Below, one piece after another: positions 6,729 through 15,406 of a stretch of 19,560 bases of DNA. The notes under the pieces are model-generated. The model searched no databases and had not been told where the DNA came from. It worked only from the letters and a program-made list of their open reading frames with translations. Each line of letters opens with the position of its first letter. The first letter of the stretch is position 1. This DNA is from an uncultured Eubacteriales bacterium (GTDB lineage: Bacteria; Bacillota; Clostridia; UMGS1810), in assembly GCA_900555295.1 (NCBI GenBank), contig USKN01000014.1:1-19560 (forward strand), given 5' to 3'. The position numbers and the translations under genes are program-made.

Positions 6729-7256
6729 ATGGCAATAGGTGAAAGAATACGCTTTTTACGCAATCTTAAAGGTATGACACAAAAATGGTTAGGTATGGCA
6801 GTCGGCTTTGATGAAAAGACTGCTGATATTCGTATGGCACAATATGAATCGGGCACAAGAACACCGAAAGAGAATTTAACAAATGACCTTGCCAAAGTGT
6901 TAGAAGTTTCTCCTGCTGCCTTAAATGTTCCCAACATTGACAGCTATGTTGGCTTAATGCACACTCTCTTTGCATTGGAAGATATATACGGCGTAAAAAT
7001 TGAAGAAACAGACGGAGATGTTTGTTTGCGTGTTGATACATCAAAAGGCAACTCTGCCGCTAATCTTCATAAAATGCTTTTTGCTTGGCTTGAAACCGCC
7101 AAAAAGTTTTATGACGGCAATATCACCAAAGAAGAATATGACGAATGGCGTTATCATTACCCCGAATTTGATACAACACAAAAATGGGTTAAAGTTCCGT
7201 CACAACAAATCAGCGATATTTTCACCGAAGCAAAAAAATCTTCTAAAAGCAAATAA
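6729..7256 (+). CDS. XRE-family repressor of the element
   Basis: 175 residues; AAGGAG lies 9 nt before the ATG. Residues about 3-65 form a Cro/C1-type HTH (IGERIRFLRNLKGMTQKWLG, then QYESGTRTPK). The C-terminal part is unfamiliar and lacks a Ser-Lys LexA-type autoproteolysis motif, so induction is not obviously SOS-linked. It is the only clear plus-strand gene in the window and is transcribed divergently from xis-int across four matching operators. It probably keeps the element quiescent. An unrelated ligand-binding tail is possible. Confidence 0.88.
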   Translation: MAIGERIRFLRNLKGMTQKWLGMAVGFDEKTADIRMAQYESGTRTPKENLTNDLAKVLEVSPAALNVPNIDSYVGLMHTLFALEDIYGVKIEETDGDVCLRVDTSKGNSAANLHKMLFAWLETAKKFYDGNITKEEYDEWRYHYPEFDTTQKWVKVPSQQISDIFTEAKKSSKSK

Positions 7257-7295
7257 TCTGTGTCATTTTCAATAAATTAAAAATGACAAGACAAA

Positions 7296-7333
7296 AAGAG
7301 CTAACCGATTTTACAAAAAATCAGTTAGCTCTT
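7296..7333. terminator. Bidirectional terminator between the XRE gene and guaA
   Basis: AAGAGCTAACCGATT (7296-7310) and AATCAGTTAGCTCTT (7319-7333) pair over 15 positions with one mismatch. On the minus strand a CTCTTTTTG run follows, making it a good terminator for guaA transcripts; the plus side has only a weak T-run. A second hairpin, GTCATTTT/AAAATGAC (7262-7287), lies just before it. Confidence 0.75.
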
Positions 7334-7355
7334 AATTATTATGAATAATACAGAT

Positions 7356-7375
7356 GTTGCCAAATCGTTGCCAAA
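7356..7375. repeat. Two GTTGCCAAA repeats 11 bp apart: candidate integrase arm sites
   Basis: GTTGCCAAA at 7356-7364 and 7367-7375. The 11-bp period puts both on the same helix face, and they lie about 60 nt inside the element from the guaA stop codon. This is the usual layout of arm-type sites for tyrosine integrases. Confidence 0.5.
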
Positions 7376-7432
7376 ACACCTTTTAATTTTCGAAAAACCC
7401 AGTATTTATGCGGTGTTCAGCCGTTTCGTACA

Positions 7433-7444
7433 TCATTCCCACTC
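7433..7444. other. Putative attachment core at the guaA 3' end
   Basis: The last codons of guaA, GAGTGGGAATGA on the minus strand (Glu-Trp-Glu-stop), are a recognised integration target for genomic islands, and here an integrase-bearing element abuts them. The reading frame is intact, as expected when the element restores the 3' end. The matching copy at the other end of the element is not in the window, so the exact core is unproven. Confidence 0.55.
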
Positions 7445-8968
7445 TATCGTTGCAGGTGGTTTACTTGTAATATCGTAGCACACGCGATTTACGTGTTTTA
7501 CTTCGTTTACTATACGTGACGACACAATTTCGAGAGTATCATACGGTATTCTTGCCCAATTAGCTGTCATAAAGTCATTAGTGGTTACACCGCGCAATGC
7601 AATTGTATAATCGTATGTTCTGCCGTCTCCCATAACGCCGACGGTTCTCATATTTGTAATAACTGCAAAATACTGATGTATGCTGCGGTCAAGACCTGCT
7701 TTTTTAATCTCATCACGGAATATATAATCCGCTTCTTTTAAAATTTCGAGTTTTTCACGGGTTATATCGCCTATAACACGAATTGCAAGTCCCGGTCCAG
7801 GGAATGGCTGGCGCCATACCAAAAATTCGGGTATGCCAAGCTCCAAGCCTACTTTACGCACTTCATCTTTAAACAAATCACGCAACGGCTCTATTATTTC
7901 TTTAAAATCAACGCAGTCGGGTAATCCGCCCACGTTGTGGTGGCTCTTAATAACAGCGGCACTACCCATTCCGCTCTCTATAACATCGGGGTAAATTGTG
8001 CCCTGCACCAAAAAGTCAACCGCGCCTATTTTCTTTGCTTCGTCCTCAAATACACGTATAAATTCCTCACCGATAATCTTTCGTTTTTGCTCCGGCTCGG
8101 ATACATCTTTGAGTTTGTCCAAAAACCTGTCCTCGGCATTTACTCGCACAAGGTTTATATCAAACTGCTCGCGAAATACACGCTCAACATCATCGCCCTC
8201 GTCTTTGCGCAAAAGTCCGTGATCTACAAAAATACAGGTAAGCTGTTTGCCTACCGCCTTATGAATGAGCACTGCGGCAACAGAGCTGTCTACACCGCCG
8301 CTCAATGCGCAAAGCACCTTTTTATCGCCGATTTTTTCACGAAGCGACGCAATTGAATTTTTAACAAACTCGTCCATTTTCCAATCGCCCGAAACCTTAC
8401 ATACATTATAAAGAAAATTATGCAAAATCTCTCTTCCGTATTGCGTATGCTCAACCTCGGGGTGAAATTGAACCGCATACATTTTTTTATCGGCATTCTC
8501 CATTGCGGCAATTGGGCAAACGTCCGTTGACGCTGTGATTTTAAATCCGTCCGGTGCTTTTTTCATACTGTCGGTATGGCTCATCCAGCATATCGATTTG
8601 TTATCGATACCGTCAAAAAGCAGACTATGCGTATCACAGTTTACTTCCGTTTTTCCGTATTCGCTTACATCGGCCGTTGAAACACTTCCGCCCAAAATAT
8701 GGCACATAAGCTGACTGCCGTAACAAATGCCGAGTATGGGAACATTAAGCTCAAACAACTCTTTTGTGTACGACGGAGCACCGTCCTCATATACACTGTT
8801 GGGGCCGCCCGTTAATATTATTCCCACGGGGTTTTTGTCTTTGATTTTTTTAATGTCGGTTTTAAACGGCAAAACCTCGCAGTACACACTGCATTCTCTT
8901 ACACGGCGTGCTATAAGCTGATTGTACTGCCCGCCGAAATCGAGCACTATTACTGTTTCGTTATTCAT
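7433..8968 (-). CDS. guaA: GMP synthase (glutamine-hydrolysing)
   Basis: Converts XMP to GMP using glutamine and ATP, the last step of guanine nucleotide synthesis, in the cytosol. The N-terminal class I glutamine amidotransferase has Cys82 in GICYGSQ with His169 and Glu171 in FHPEVE. The ATP pyrophosphatase has the P-loop SGGVDSS (223-229), and the C-terminal dimerisation domain ends in TIEWE. 511 residues, full length. AGGAGG lies 6 nt before ATG 8968. Its first 8 nt overlap the end of the radical SAM gene, so it is translated with it. No guanine riboswitch precedes it within the window. Its 3' end is the insertion site of the element. Confidence 0.98.
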   Translation of the reverse strand: MNNETVIVLDFGGQYNQLIARRVRECSVYCEVLPFKTDIKKIKDKNPVGIILTGGPNSVYEDGAPSYTKELFELNVPILGICYGSQLMCHILGGSVSTADVSEYGKTEVNCDTHSLLFDGIDNKSICWMSHTDSMKKAPDGFKITASTDVCPIAAMENADKKMYAVQFHPEVEHTQYGREILHNFLYNVCKVSGDWKMDEFVKNSIASLREKIGDKKVLCALSGGVDSSVAAVLIHKAVGKQLTCIFVDHGLLRKDEGDDVERVFREQFDINLVRVNAEDRFLDKLKDVSEPEQKRKIIGEEFIRVFEDEAKKIGAVDFLVQGTIYPDVIESGMGSAAVIKSHHNVGGLPDCVDFKEIIEPLRDLFKDEVRKVGLELGIPEFLVWRQPFPGPGLAIRVIGDITREKLEILKEADYIFRDEIKKAGLDRSIHQYFAVITNMRTVGVMGDGRTYDYTIALRGVTTNDFMTANWARIPYDTLEIVSSRIVNEVKHVNRVCYDITSKPPATIEWE

Positions 8969-10685
8969 TATCTTCCTCCTGAATTATGTAATCGGTAACG
9001 TCAATAACCTGATTTGTTTTATAATCAAACATCAGCGTACCGTATGTAAATTTTTCAAAATGTACATTTTTTATAATTTTTTTTGCCGGAACATTATAGT
9101 AATGCGGCATAATTTGCTTTTTTAATTCTTCGTTTTTAAGCAAATTATAATACGCGTCAAGTTCGCTTCGCGATTGCCTTGTACTGCACCAATCGGGAAG
9201 AGCGTGGCTTTTTACATTATATAAATAATCATACAACATACATTCCTTAAAATCAATACCAAAATGTTTAAAACATTCATATAATATATCATAAAGCTGA
9301 TATTTTGCCAAAGATTTGTTAAAAATGCACATCTTGTCAAAATATGCCGCAATATCAAAAAACACCTTATAATAATCGTTGCCGTACCTTTTAAACAAAT
9401 AATTCATTGTTTTTTTAAATGCTCCGCTGTTATAATACTTGTCCAAAACATACTCGGTATTTTTAAGCGAAAGCAAATCGTCATAACTTAAATATTTGTT
9501 TTTTATTATCTCGTACGGCGCGTCGGTTTTAAACACCATACCGTATTCATCTGCATTATTCCTTATATGTGAACCCTTTAAAAGTTTTAAAAATCCAAGC
9601 TGAAGCATATGCGGTTTAAGCTCCATTACATCATTAAACGATTTTTTAAAACTTTCAAAGTCCTCATACGGCAAACCTGCAATTAAGTCAAGATGAATAT
9701 GTATTGTACCGAGACTCATAAGCTTTTGTATATTTTCTTTAAGCGGCTGCCACTCTATGGCGCGGTTAATTGCATCGGTAGTTTTAACATTGGTTGTTTG
9801 AACGCCTATTTCAAACTGAAATAAACCGTCCGGCGCGGTGCGGAGTACGTCTATAAGCTCGTCGTCTATTAAATCTCCCGCAAGTTCGGTATGAAATCGG
9901 GTTTCGCCGGCATTTTCTATAATAAATTTAAATATATCACGAGTTCTTTTTCGCGACGCATTAAATGTTCTGTCAACAAATTTTACAAGCGGTACTTTAT
10001 GTTCAATAAAAAACATAAGGTCACTTTTTACACGCTCATAACTTAAATAACGCACACGGGACTCATCGCCCGAAAGACAGTACGTACAGGCAAACGGACA
10101 GCCGCGGCTTGATTCGTAATATATAATTTTGTTTTTATATTGCTCTATTTCCTCATCATATGCAAACGGCAAATAATTTAGGTCGCCCGGCAGTTTGCGC
10201 GGCGGATTTTGAACAATATTATCATTTTCGCGATATGTTATACCGTCTATATCTTTCATATCCGTACCGCTTAAAAGTTCAAATGCCGTAATTTCGCCCT
10301 CTCCGCATATTATGCAATCGACAAAAGGGTATTTTTTCATAACATCCGCGCTGTCATAGCTCACCTCCGGGCCGCCCAAAACAACCTTAATATCTTTTTC
10401 GCCCGAAAAAGCTTTTTTTAAGTTATCCGCCAAAAGAAGTATTTTGTCTATGTTCCATAAATAACAGGAAAAACAGTATATATCGGCGTCAAGCTTATAA
10501 AGCAACGCAAGATACGCCGACATACTGTCGTTAATTGTGGTTTCGCAAATTGTAATATCAAACTCACTGTTTTGTGTTTCACAATATTTTTTTATACTGC
10601 GCACCGCCAGATTTGTATGGACATACTTTGCATTTACGGCGCACAGCGCTGTTTTTTTGTTTTTTTTATGATGCGTGTGTGTCAT
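8961..10685 (-). CDS. B12-binding-type radical SAM protein with DUF4080-like C-terminus
   Basis: 574 residues. Residues about 12-140 resemble a cobalamin-binding Rossmann domain (KVVLGGPEVSY, CGEGE), without a clear DxHxxG motif, so B12 may bind base-off or not at all. The radical SAM core (about 185-400) holds CPFACTYC with Cys196, Cys200 and Cys203 for the 4Fe-4S cluster, then FEIGVQTTN and HLDLIAGLPYED motifs. The C-terminal 170 residues fit DUF4080, of unknown role. ATG 10685 has GAGG 10 nt upstream, inside the stop region of the preceding gene. It overlaps guaA by 8 nt. The substrate is unknown; the family is often annotated simply as B12-binding radical SAM protein. Confidence 0.85.
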   Translation of the reverse strand: MTHTHHKKNKKTALCAVNAKYVHTNLAVRSIKKYCETQNSEFDITICETTINDSMSAYLALLYKLDADIYCFSCYLWNIDKILLLADNLKKAFSGEKDIKVVLGGPEVSYDSADVMKKYPFVDCIICGEGEITAFELLSGTDMKDIDGITYRENDNIVQNPPRKLPGDLNYLPFAYDEEIEQYKNKIIYYESSRGCPFACTYCLSGDESRVRYLSYERVKSDLMFFIEHKVPLVKFVDRTFNASRKRTRDIFKFIIENAGETRFHTELAGDLIDDELIDVLRTAPDGLFQFEIGVQTTNVKTTDAINRAIEWQPLKENIQKLMSLGTIHIHLDLIAGLPYEDFESFKKSFNDVMELKPHMLQLGFLKLLKGSHIRNNADEYGMVFKTDAPYEIIKNKYLSYDDLLSLKNTEYVLDKYYNSGAFKKTMNYLFKRYGNDYYKVFFDIAAYFDKMCIFNKSLAKYQLYDILYECFKHFGIDFKECMLYDYLYNVKSHALPDWCSTRQSRSELDAYYNLLKNEELKKQIMPHYYNVPAKKIIKNVHFEKFTYGTLMFDYKTNQVIDVTDYIIQEEDNE

Positions 10686-10691
10686 TATAAT

Positions 10692-11420
10692 TTAACCTCG
10701 TGTACAATGCGGACATCCGCCGCACATATATATTTTATCTCCAAAAACATTTACAATTGTATCTATTACAAGCCCGACGGCATTATCCGCCCCGTGAACA
10801 ATAATTTTGTTCGGCGAAAGGCTTATAAGTGCCGCCACAAGCGAATTGTCTTCATCCAAAAGAGCAATCTCGGCATCCGCCTCGCTCTGTGTTATCTCTC
10901 TGAACCCGGCATCGGTAACCGAAAAACCGTATTTGCCGAAAATAACGTTAACCGTATCGTATTCGGTATCATTCATATCGGCATAGTATTTTAAAAGACG
11001 TATATAATCAAAATATTCGCGGCGCGCGTGCATAAGCTCACACGCTTTGTCGATTTCGCTGTCAAGAATTTTTAAGTCGTCCGCCATCATAAACAACACA
11101 AAGCTGTGCAAATTTATGTCGAAATACATTGTTTTAAGCGTATCTGTAAGGTTTTCCCCATCGAATGCAAAAATAACCTGATTACAAATCATTTCGCGTT
11201 CGTCGGCATTAAAATAAGCATACTTTAAACCCAAACTGTTTTTTACGTAATTTTTATATAAATATTTTATAATAAAATCCGCCACAACATTTATAACCTC
11301 ATCGGTATGTTCGGTTACAATTAAGCGGTCGGATTTTATGCACAAAAGTTCATACTTATCGAGTTGTTTTTCAAGTATGTCAAGCTCGCTCGGTTTTGCA
11401 TATATATGAAAGTGCAACAT
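10692..11420 (-). CDS. ytxC: YtxC-like sporulation-associated protein
   Basis: 242 residues from ATG 11420, placed by AAAGGA 7 nt upstream (a GTG at 11426 is in frame but too close). The C-terminal third, with NKIIVHG, an I-D-T-I-x-N-V-F-G-D stretch and a final CGGCPHC cluster, matches what I know of the YtxC family in spore-forming Firmicutes. No signal peptide or membrane helix is evident. The C-x2-C-x2-C end might bind metal. The family's molecular role is unknown. It is 6 nt from the radical SAM gene, so clearly co-transcribed. The identification is by motif recollection and moderate. Confidence 0.6.
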   Translation of the reverse strand: MLHFHIYAKPSELDILEKQLDKYELLCIKSDRLIVTEHTDEVINVVADFIIKYLYKNYVKNSLGLKYAYFNADEREMICNQVIFAFDGENLTDTLKTMYFDINLHSFVLFMMADDLKILDSEIDKACELMHARREYFDYIRLLKYYADMNDTEYDTVNVIFGKYGFSVTDAGFREITQSEADAEIALLDEDNSLVAALISLSPNKIIVHGADNAVGLVIDTIVNVFGDKIYMCGGCPHCTRG

Positions 11421-11464
11421 ACACACATCCTTTCAAATGATAGTATGTGTATATGAGTATTGTA

Positions 11465-12187
11465 TTATCCCAAAAACAATATTGTTCCGATATCGGTTAA
11501 AATATTTTCACAACATTTAATATTTTTGCCATTTTTTGTAATAAAACGGAGAATGTCATAATACGACGGGTGATGCTTTATATCCCCGCAAAAATACACC
11601 TCGTTTTCGCTGTATCCGCTTGCACCGCCTATAAATCCGTAATCAAAACCGTTTAGCTCTATACCTCCCGATTTAATTAAAAGCATATCGATATCACTTG
11701 TTTGTGCCTTAACCGTATTGTAAATTCCTATGTCCGATGTTATAAACGAATTGTCGGAAACAACGCATATGCTGCACTTTGCATACCCCTGCTTTATATT
11801 TATAAATTTTTTTCCCGCTTTTTTAAGTTCGTTTTTTAAAACAGAGTCAATACAGTCAAAATTTGCTATTGCAAAATCTTTTAAAACCGCGGCATTGTAC
11901 GCACAATCGCCCGGATAGCTGTATTTAAGCATATGTTCACCGCACAAAAGCGTATACGGTGTGCCGCCGAAAAGGCTTTTATAATACTTGTAAAGTTCGG
12001 GACAGCATACATAAACTCCGCCGCCGACACCGCAAATTTGCATATCGGTGTGGTTTTTTACAGGTGCTTGCACATTAAGCGAAATACCGCCATATAATAA
12101 AGTAAAGCCGTTATTTTTAAGCATTGAATATACCGACTGCGGTGCGTTTTGCGCCACAATTGCATATTTTTTAACAGTATTTAACAT
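11465..12187 (-). CDS. DUF6873-like protein of the guanidino-modifying-enzyme fold
   Basis: 240 residues from ATG 12187 with GGTGAT 8 nt upstream; a GTG at 12199 overlaps that site. Visible motifs are HTDMQICGVGGG, CSICVVSDNSFITSD and GFIGGASGYSENEVYFCGD. These glycine-rich and His/Asp/Cys-bearing segments recall the five-bladed pentein (amidinotransferase / arginine deiminase) fold, and clostridial proteins of this look are grouped as DUF6873 GME-fold proteins. No enzymatic activity is established. It lies 44 nt upstream of the ytxC-like gene and 99 nt after the M42 genes. Assignment is from memory of the family. Confidence 0.55.
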   Translation of the reverse strand: MLNTVKKYAIVAQNAPQSVYSMLKNNGFTLLYGGISLNVQAPVKNHTDMQICGVGGGVYVCCPELYKYYKSLFGGTPYTLLCGEHMLKYSYPGDCAYNAAVLKDFAIANFDCIDSVLKNELKKAGKKFINIKQGYAKCSICVVSDNSFITSDIGIYNTVKAQTSDIDMLLIKSGGIELNGFDYGFIGGASGYSENEVYFCGDIKHHPSYYDILRFITKNGKNIKCCENILTDIGTILFLG

Positions 12188-12210
12188 TGTATGTATCACC
12201 GCACAATTCC

Positions 12211-12241
12211 GAATGTACGTTAATCTTAAAAACGTACATTC
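12211..12241. repeat. Palindrome GAATGTACGTT / AACGTACATTC
   Basis: Perfect 11-bp inverted repeat with a 9-nt loop, just upstream of the DUF6873-like start. No T-run follows on either strand. It could be an operator or mRNA processing site. Confidence 0.6.
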
Positions 12242-12252
12242 GTTTATATAGT

Positions 12253-12279
12253 CCGAAAGACACTTTAAGTGTCTTTCGG
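12253..12279 (-). terminator. Stem-loop after the M42 genes, possible terminator
   Basis: CCGAAAGACACT and AGTGTCTTTCGG form a perfect 12-bp stem with a 3-nt loop, 7 nt beyond the M42 stop codon. It is strong but lacks the usual U-tract on the minus strand, so termination may be partial; it may instead protect the 3' end of the upstream mRNA. Confidence 0.4.
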
Positions 12280-12286
12280 GCAGGTT

Positions 12287-13285
12287 TTAATCAAAATAAT
12301 TTTCTTTTGCAAAACATTTTATAAGATTTATACAGCCTTTTATATCTTTTACGTCTGCCACCTCGCACGGCGAATGTATATAACGTGTGGGTATTGAAAG
12401 CGCCCCCGTTACAACACCTCCGCGTGTAAGATGAATACTGCCCGCGTCGGTGCCGCCTATTGACAGCACCTCACGCTGAAACGGTATGCTGTTTTTTTGC
12501 GCGCATTTTATAAGTGCGTCATTAATTTTTTTATGAGTAATAATTGAATTGTCTTTAAACTTTATACATACACCGCATCCGAGCTTTACATCCATTACAT
12601 TGCAGTTGGGTGTGTCGCCCGTGTCGGTAACGTCAATTGCAAGCGCATAATCGGGTTTAATTGTATATGCGGCGGTCTTTGCACCGCGAAGGCCTATTTC
12701 CTCCTGCGATGAAAAAACAGCATATATATCAAATGCCGTATCGTTTAAATCTGTAAACGCTTTAATAAGCGCATAAACGCCGACGCGGTCGTCAAGCGCC
12801 TTTGCGGATACACGTCCGTTCATATCGTAAAACGCGCCCTCAAATACCGCCGTGTCGCCCACAGACACAAGGCCTGCCGCTTTTTCAAAATCCTGCGCAC
12901 CTATATCTATATACATTTTTGCAGGTTTAAGGTCTTTTTTTATATCGATTTTTTCTTCATACGATACAATACCCGTTGTGCCGTTTGAAAAAACAACACG
13001 CTTGTTTATTGAGTTAAAAAGACTTATTCCGCCAACAGGTGCAAAACGCAAAAAACCGTCCTTTTCAATGTATGTTACAATAATGCCTATTTCATCGGTA
13101 TGTGCCGAAAGCATAAGTTTTTTTGCGTCTTTGTTTTTTGATTTTTTTACCGCAATAACATTATTTAAGCTGTCGGTATATACTTCGTCGGCAAACCCTT
13201 TTACCTCATTTGTTATAAATTCGCAAATACGTTCTTCGTTTCCCGAAACCGCCGAAATTTGCGTAAGTTTATTAAGTAATTCCAT
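12287..13285 (-). CDS. M42-family metallo-aminopeptidase (first of three; most downstream)
   Basis: M42 (TET-type) enzymes are cytosolic dodecameric di-metal aminopeptidases that trim short peptides. Metal ligands and catalytic residues are all visible: H62 and D64 in AHTDEIG, D165 in KALDDR, catalytic E195 and ligand E196 in SSQEEIGLRG, D218 in AIDVTD, GGTDAG (277-282) and H304 in RYIHSP. 332 residues, normal length. GGAGG precedes ATG 13285 by 8-9 nt, and the gene begins 3 nt after the preceding M42 gene. Cleavage specificity cannot be read from the sequence. Confidence 0.93.
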   Translation of the reverse strand: MELLNKLTQISAVSGNEERICEFITNEVKGFADEVYTDSLNNVIAVKKSKNKDAKKLMLSAHTDEIGIIVTYIEKDGFLRFAPVGGISLFNSINKRVVFSNGTTGIVSYEEKIDIKKDLKPAKMYIDIGAQDFEKAAGLVSVGDTAVFEGAFYDMNGRVSAKALDDRVGVYALIKAFTDLNDTAFDIYAVFSSQEEIGLRGAKTAAYTIKPDYALAIDVTDTGDTPNCNVMDVKLGCGVCIKFKDNSIITHKKINDALIKCAQKNSIPFQREVLSIGGTDAGSIHLTRGGVVTGALSIPTRYIHSPCEVADVKDIKGCINLIKCFAKENYFD

Positions 13286-13288
13286 TTT

Positions 13289-14332
13289 TTATTCCTCCGA
13301 AAATTCGCCTATATCGGTTAAAACCGCGTCGGCAAGTTTAAAGCCGTCATCTATATCGCTTTTGCGTACCGTACTTACCGGCGAATGAATATATCTGCAC
13401 GGCATTGAAATTGAGCAAACTCGCACCGAGATACCCGATGTTTGTATTGCGCCGGCATCGTTTCCGCCAAAAGTTGTTTGTTTAAGCTGGTATTTTATTT
13501 TATGTTTTTTAGCTGTATCGCATATAAAATCTTTAAGTTTTTTATCGGCATACGACGCTCTGTCCATTATTGAAACGGCAGGGCCTTCTCCCTGACGCGT
13601 TGCCTGCTCGTGCGGCTCGGTAAACGGTACGTCTGCCGCCGTTGTGGATTCAAGCACTATTGCAATGTCGGGTTTAAGTTTGCGGCTTAAAACCTGTGCG
13701 CCGCGCAGCCCCGCCTCTTCCTGTACGTTAAAGCAAAAATATATATCATTTTTGTATTCGTTTTTTATAAGTTCGCACATAATTGCACAGCCTATTCTGT
13801 CATCAAGCGCCTTGGCTTTAACGGTTGGGGTATCATCACCGCCAAGCTCGCGGTAGCGCGAATTAAAGGCTATATAGTCGCCTTTGTTTACATATTTAAA
13901 TGCGTCGTCTTTATCTTTTGCGCCTATGTCTATATACATATCACGCATTTTTATTACATTTGAACGTTCGCTTTTTGTTTGCAGGTGAACAGCCTTTATT
14001 CCTATTACGCCGTTTACTTTATCTTTGCCTATAACCACTCTTTGCGCAAGAAGTATTCTGTCGTCAATTCCGCCCACTTCCTGAAATTTTATATAGCCGT
14101 CGCTTGTTACATCGCTTACAATAAGTCCCACTTCGTCCATATGCGCGCAAATCATAACCTTGCGGCAAGTTTTGCCCGTGCCTTTTTTTAATGCGGTAAC
14201 GTTGCCCATAGTGTCAATGTCAATACTCTCGGCATACGGTTTTATTTTGTTTATAATATATTGGCGCACATCGCCCTCATCGCCCGATACGCCGTTAATT
14301 AAAGTTAAATCTTTTAAAGTTTCCCAAAGCAT
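13289..14332 (-). CDS. M42-family metallo-aminopeptidase (second of three)
   Basis: 347 residues with a complete M42 site: H64 and D66 in AHMDEVG, D177 in KALDDR, E205 and E206 in VQEEAGLRG, an acidic ligand E228 in VLESTT where both neighbours have Asp, GGNDAG (289-294) and H316 in RYIHSP. The Asp-to-Glu difference suggests a distinct metal setting or specificity. ATG 14332 has GGAGG 7 nt upstream and overlaps the previous M42 gene by 19 nt, so the pair is translationally coupled. Confidence 0.93.
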   Translation of the reverse strand: MLWETLKDLTLINGVSGDEGDVRQYIINKIKPYAESIDIDTMGNVTALKKGTGKTCRKVMICAHMDEVGLIVSDVTSDGYIKFQEVGGIDDRILLAQRVVIGKDKVNGVIGIKAVHLQTKSERSNVIKMRDMYIDIGAKDKDDAFKYVNKGDYIAFNSRYRELGGDDTPTVKAKALDDRIGCAIMCELIKNEYKNDIYFCFNVQEEAGLRGAQVLSRKLKPDIAIVLESTTAADVPFTEPHEQATRQGEGPAVSIMDRASYADKKLKDFICDTAKKHKIKYQLKQTTFGGNDAGAIQTSGISVRVCSISMPCRYIHSPVSTVRKSDIDDGFKLADAVLTDIGEFSEE

Positions 14333-15387
14333 ATTATATCCTCCGCATTTTCAACCGATTTTAAAAATGTGCCTATAGCCTCTGCCGTTGCCTTAACATC
14401 GGTAAGCGACAATGTTTCTATCGGCGTATGCATAAATTTAAGCGGCAGCGACAGCAAAACCGTAGGTATTCCGTGTTTTGCGGTTTGTATTGCCCACGCG
14501 TCGGTACCGGTATTTCCGCCCGCAACATCACAGGTATATTTTACGCCGTTTTCGTTAAGACATTCAATAAGTTTTTTTACAAACACGGGGTGTATGTTGG
14601 GACCCTTTGTAACAACCGTTCCGCTTGCGCAGTTTACCGCGTCGAGCGGTGAACTGTCGGGTGTTAAGCCGTGGCACACGTCAATTGCAATTGCCGCGTC
14701 GGGATTAATTAAATATGCGACGGTTTTTGCACCGCGTGTTCCCACTTCTTCCTGAACCGTTGCAACAAAATACACATCAAACGGCAATTTAACATTTTTA
14801 AGATAATCCATAACCATAACAAGTACCGCCACGCTTGACCTGTCGTCTTGACTCTTGGTTGAAATATAATCGTTTTTAAGTGTTAAAAATTCATTCATAA
14901 ATGTTGCGGTGTCACCTACCGAGACAATTTTTTCAATCTCTTTTCGGCTGTACCCCGTATCAATGTACAGTTTGTCAGCCGAAACGGGAGAGCCTTGTTC
15001 GTCGGCACTTTGTACGTGTGGCGGCTTTGCACCTATAACACCCGTAATGTCTTTTTTGCCGTGAACCGTCACTTCGCTTGCAAGCAAAATTCTTGTGTCA
15101 ATACCGCCTATCGATGTAAAATACAAAAACCCGTCCTCGTCTATTTTGGTTATCATAAGTCCTATTTCGTCCATATGCGCTTCAACCATTATTTTTTTAG
15201 GCGTTTCACCATCTTTTATATCGGCTTTTCTTACCGCTATAAGTGAGCCGAGTGCGTCGGTATACACATTATCGCAGTATTTTTTGAATATGTTTGAAAT
15301 ATATTCGGCATTTTTTTGTTCATAACCCGACACCCCCGTTAAAGATGACAGGTTTTTTATTAATTCGATACAATCAAGTTTATTCAT
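14314..15387 (-). CDS. M42-family metallo-aminopeptidase (third of three; most upstream)
   Basis: 357 residues. Site residues: H71 and D73 in AHMDEIG, D181 in KSQDDRS, E213 and E214 in VQEEVGTRG, D236 in AIDVCHG, GGNTGTDAWAI around 290-300 and H320 in KFMHTP. The DDR and GG-x-DA regions diverge from the two neighbours (KSQDDR rather than KALDDR; a longer GGNTGTDA), so it belongs to a different M42 subgroup. It starts 19 nt after murD with a GGTGG site. Confidence 0.92.
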   Translation of the reverse strand: MNKLDCIELIKNLSSLTGVSGYEQKNAEYISNIFKKYCDNVYTDALGSLIAVRKADIKDGETPKKIMVEAHMDEIGLMITKIDEDGFLYFTSIGGIDTRILLASEVTVHGKKDITGVIGAKPPHVQSADEQGSPVSADKLYIDTGYSRKEIEKIVSVGDTATFMNEFLTLKNDYISTKSQDDRSSVAVLVMVMDYLKNVKLPFDVYFVATVQEEVGTRGAKTVAYLINPDAAIAIDVCHGLTPDSSPLDAVNCASGTVVTKGPNIHPVFVKKLIECLNENGVKYTCDVAGGNTGTDAWAIQTAKHGIPTVLLSLPLKFMHTPIETLSLTDVKATAEAIGTFLKSVENAEDIICFGKL

Positions 15388-15406
15388 TTAACCACCGTTT
15401 TTCCTT

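Noticed and set aside
14369..14755. Plus-strand open frame of 128 codons
   Set aside because: Antisense shadow of an M42 gene whose catalytic residues are all conserved on the other strand.
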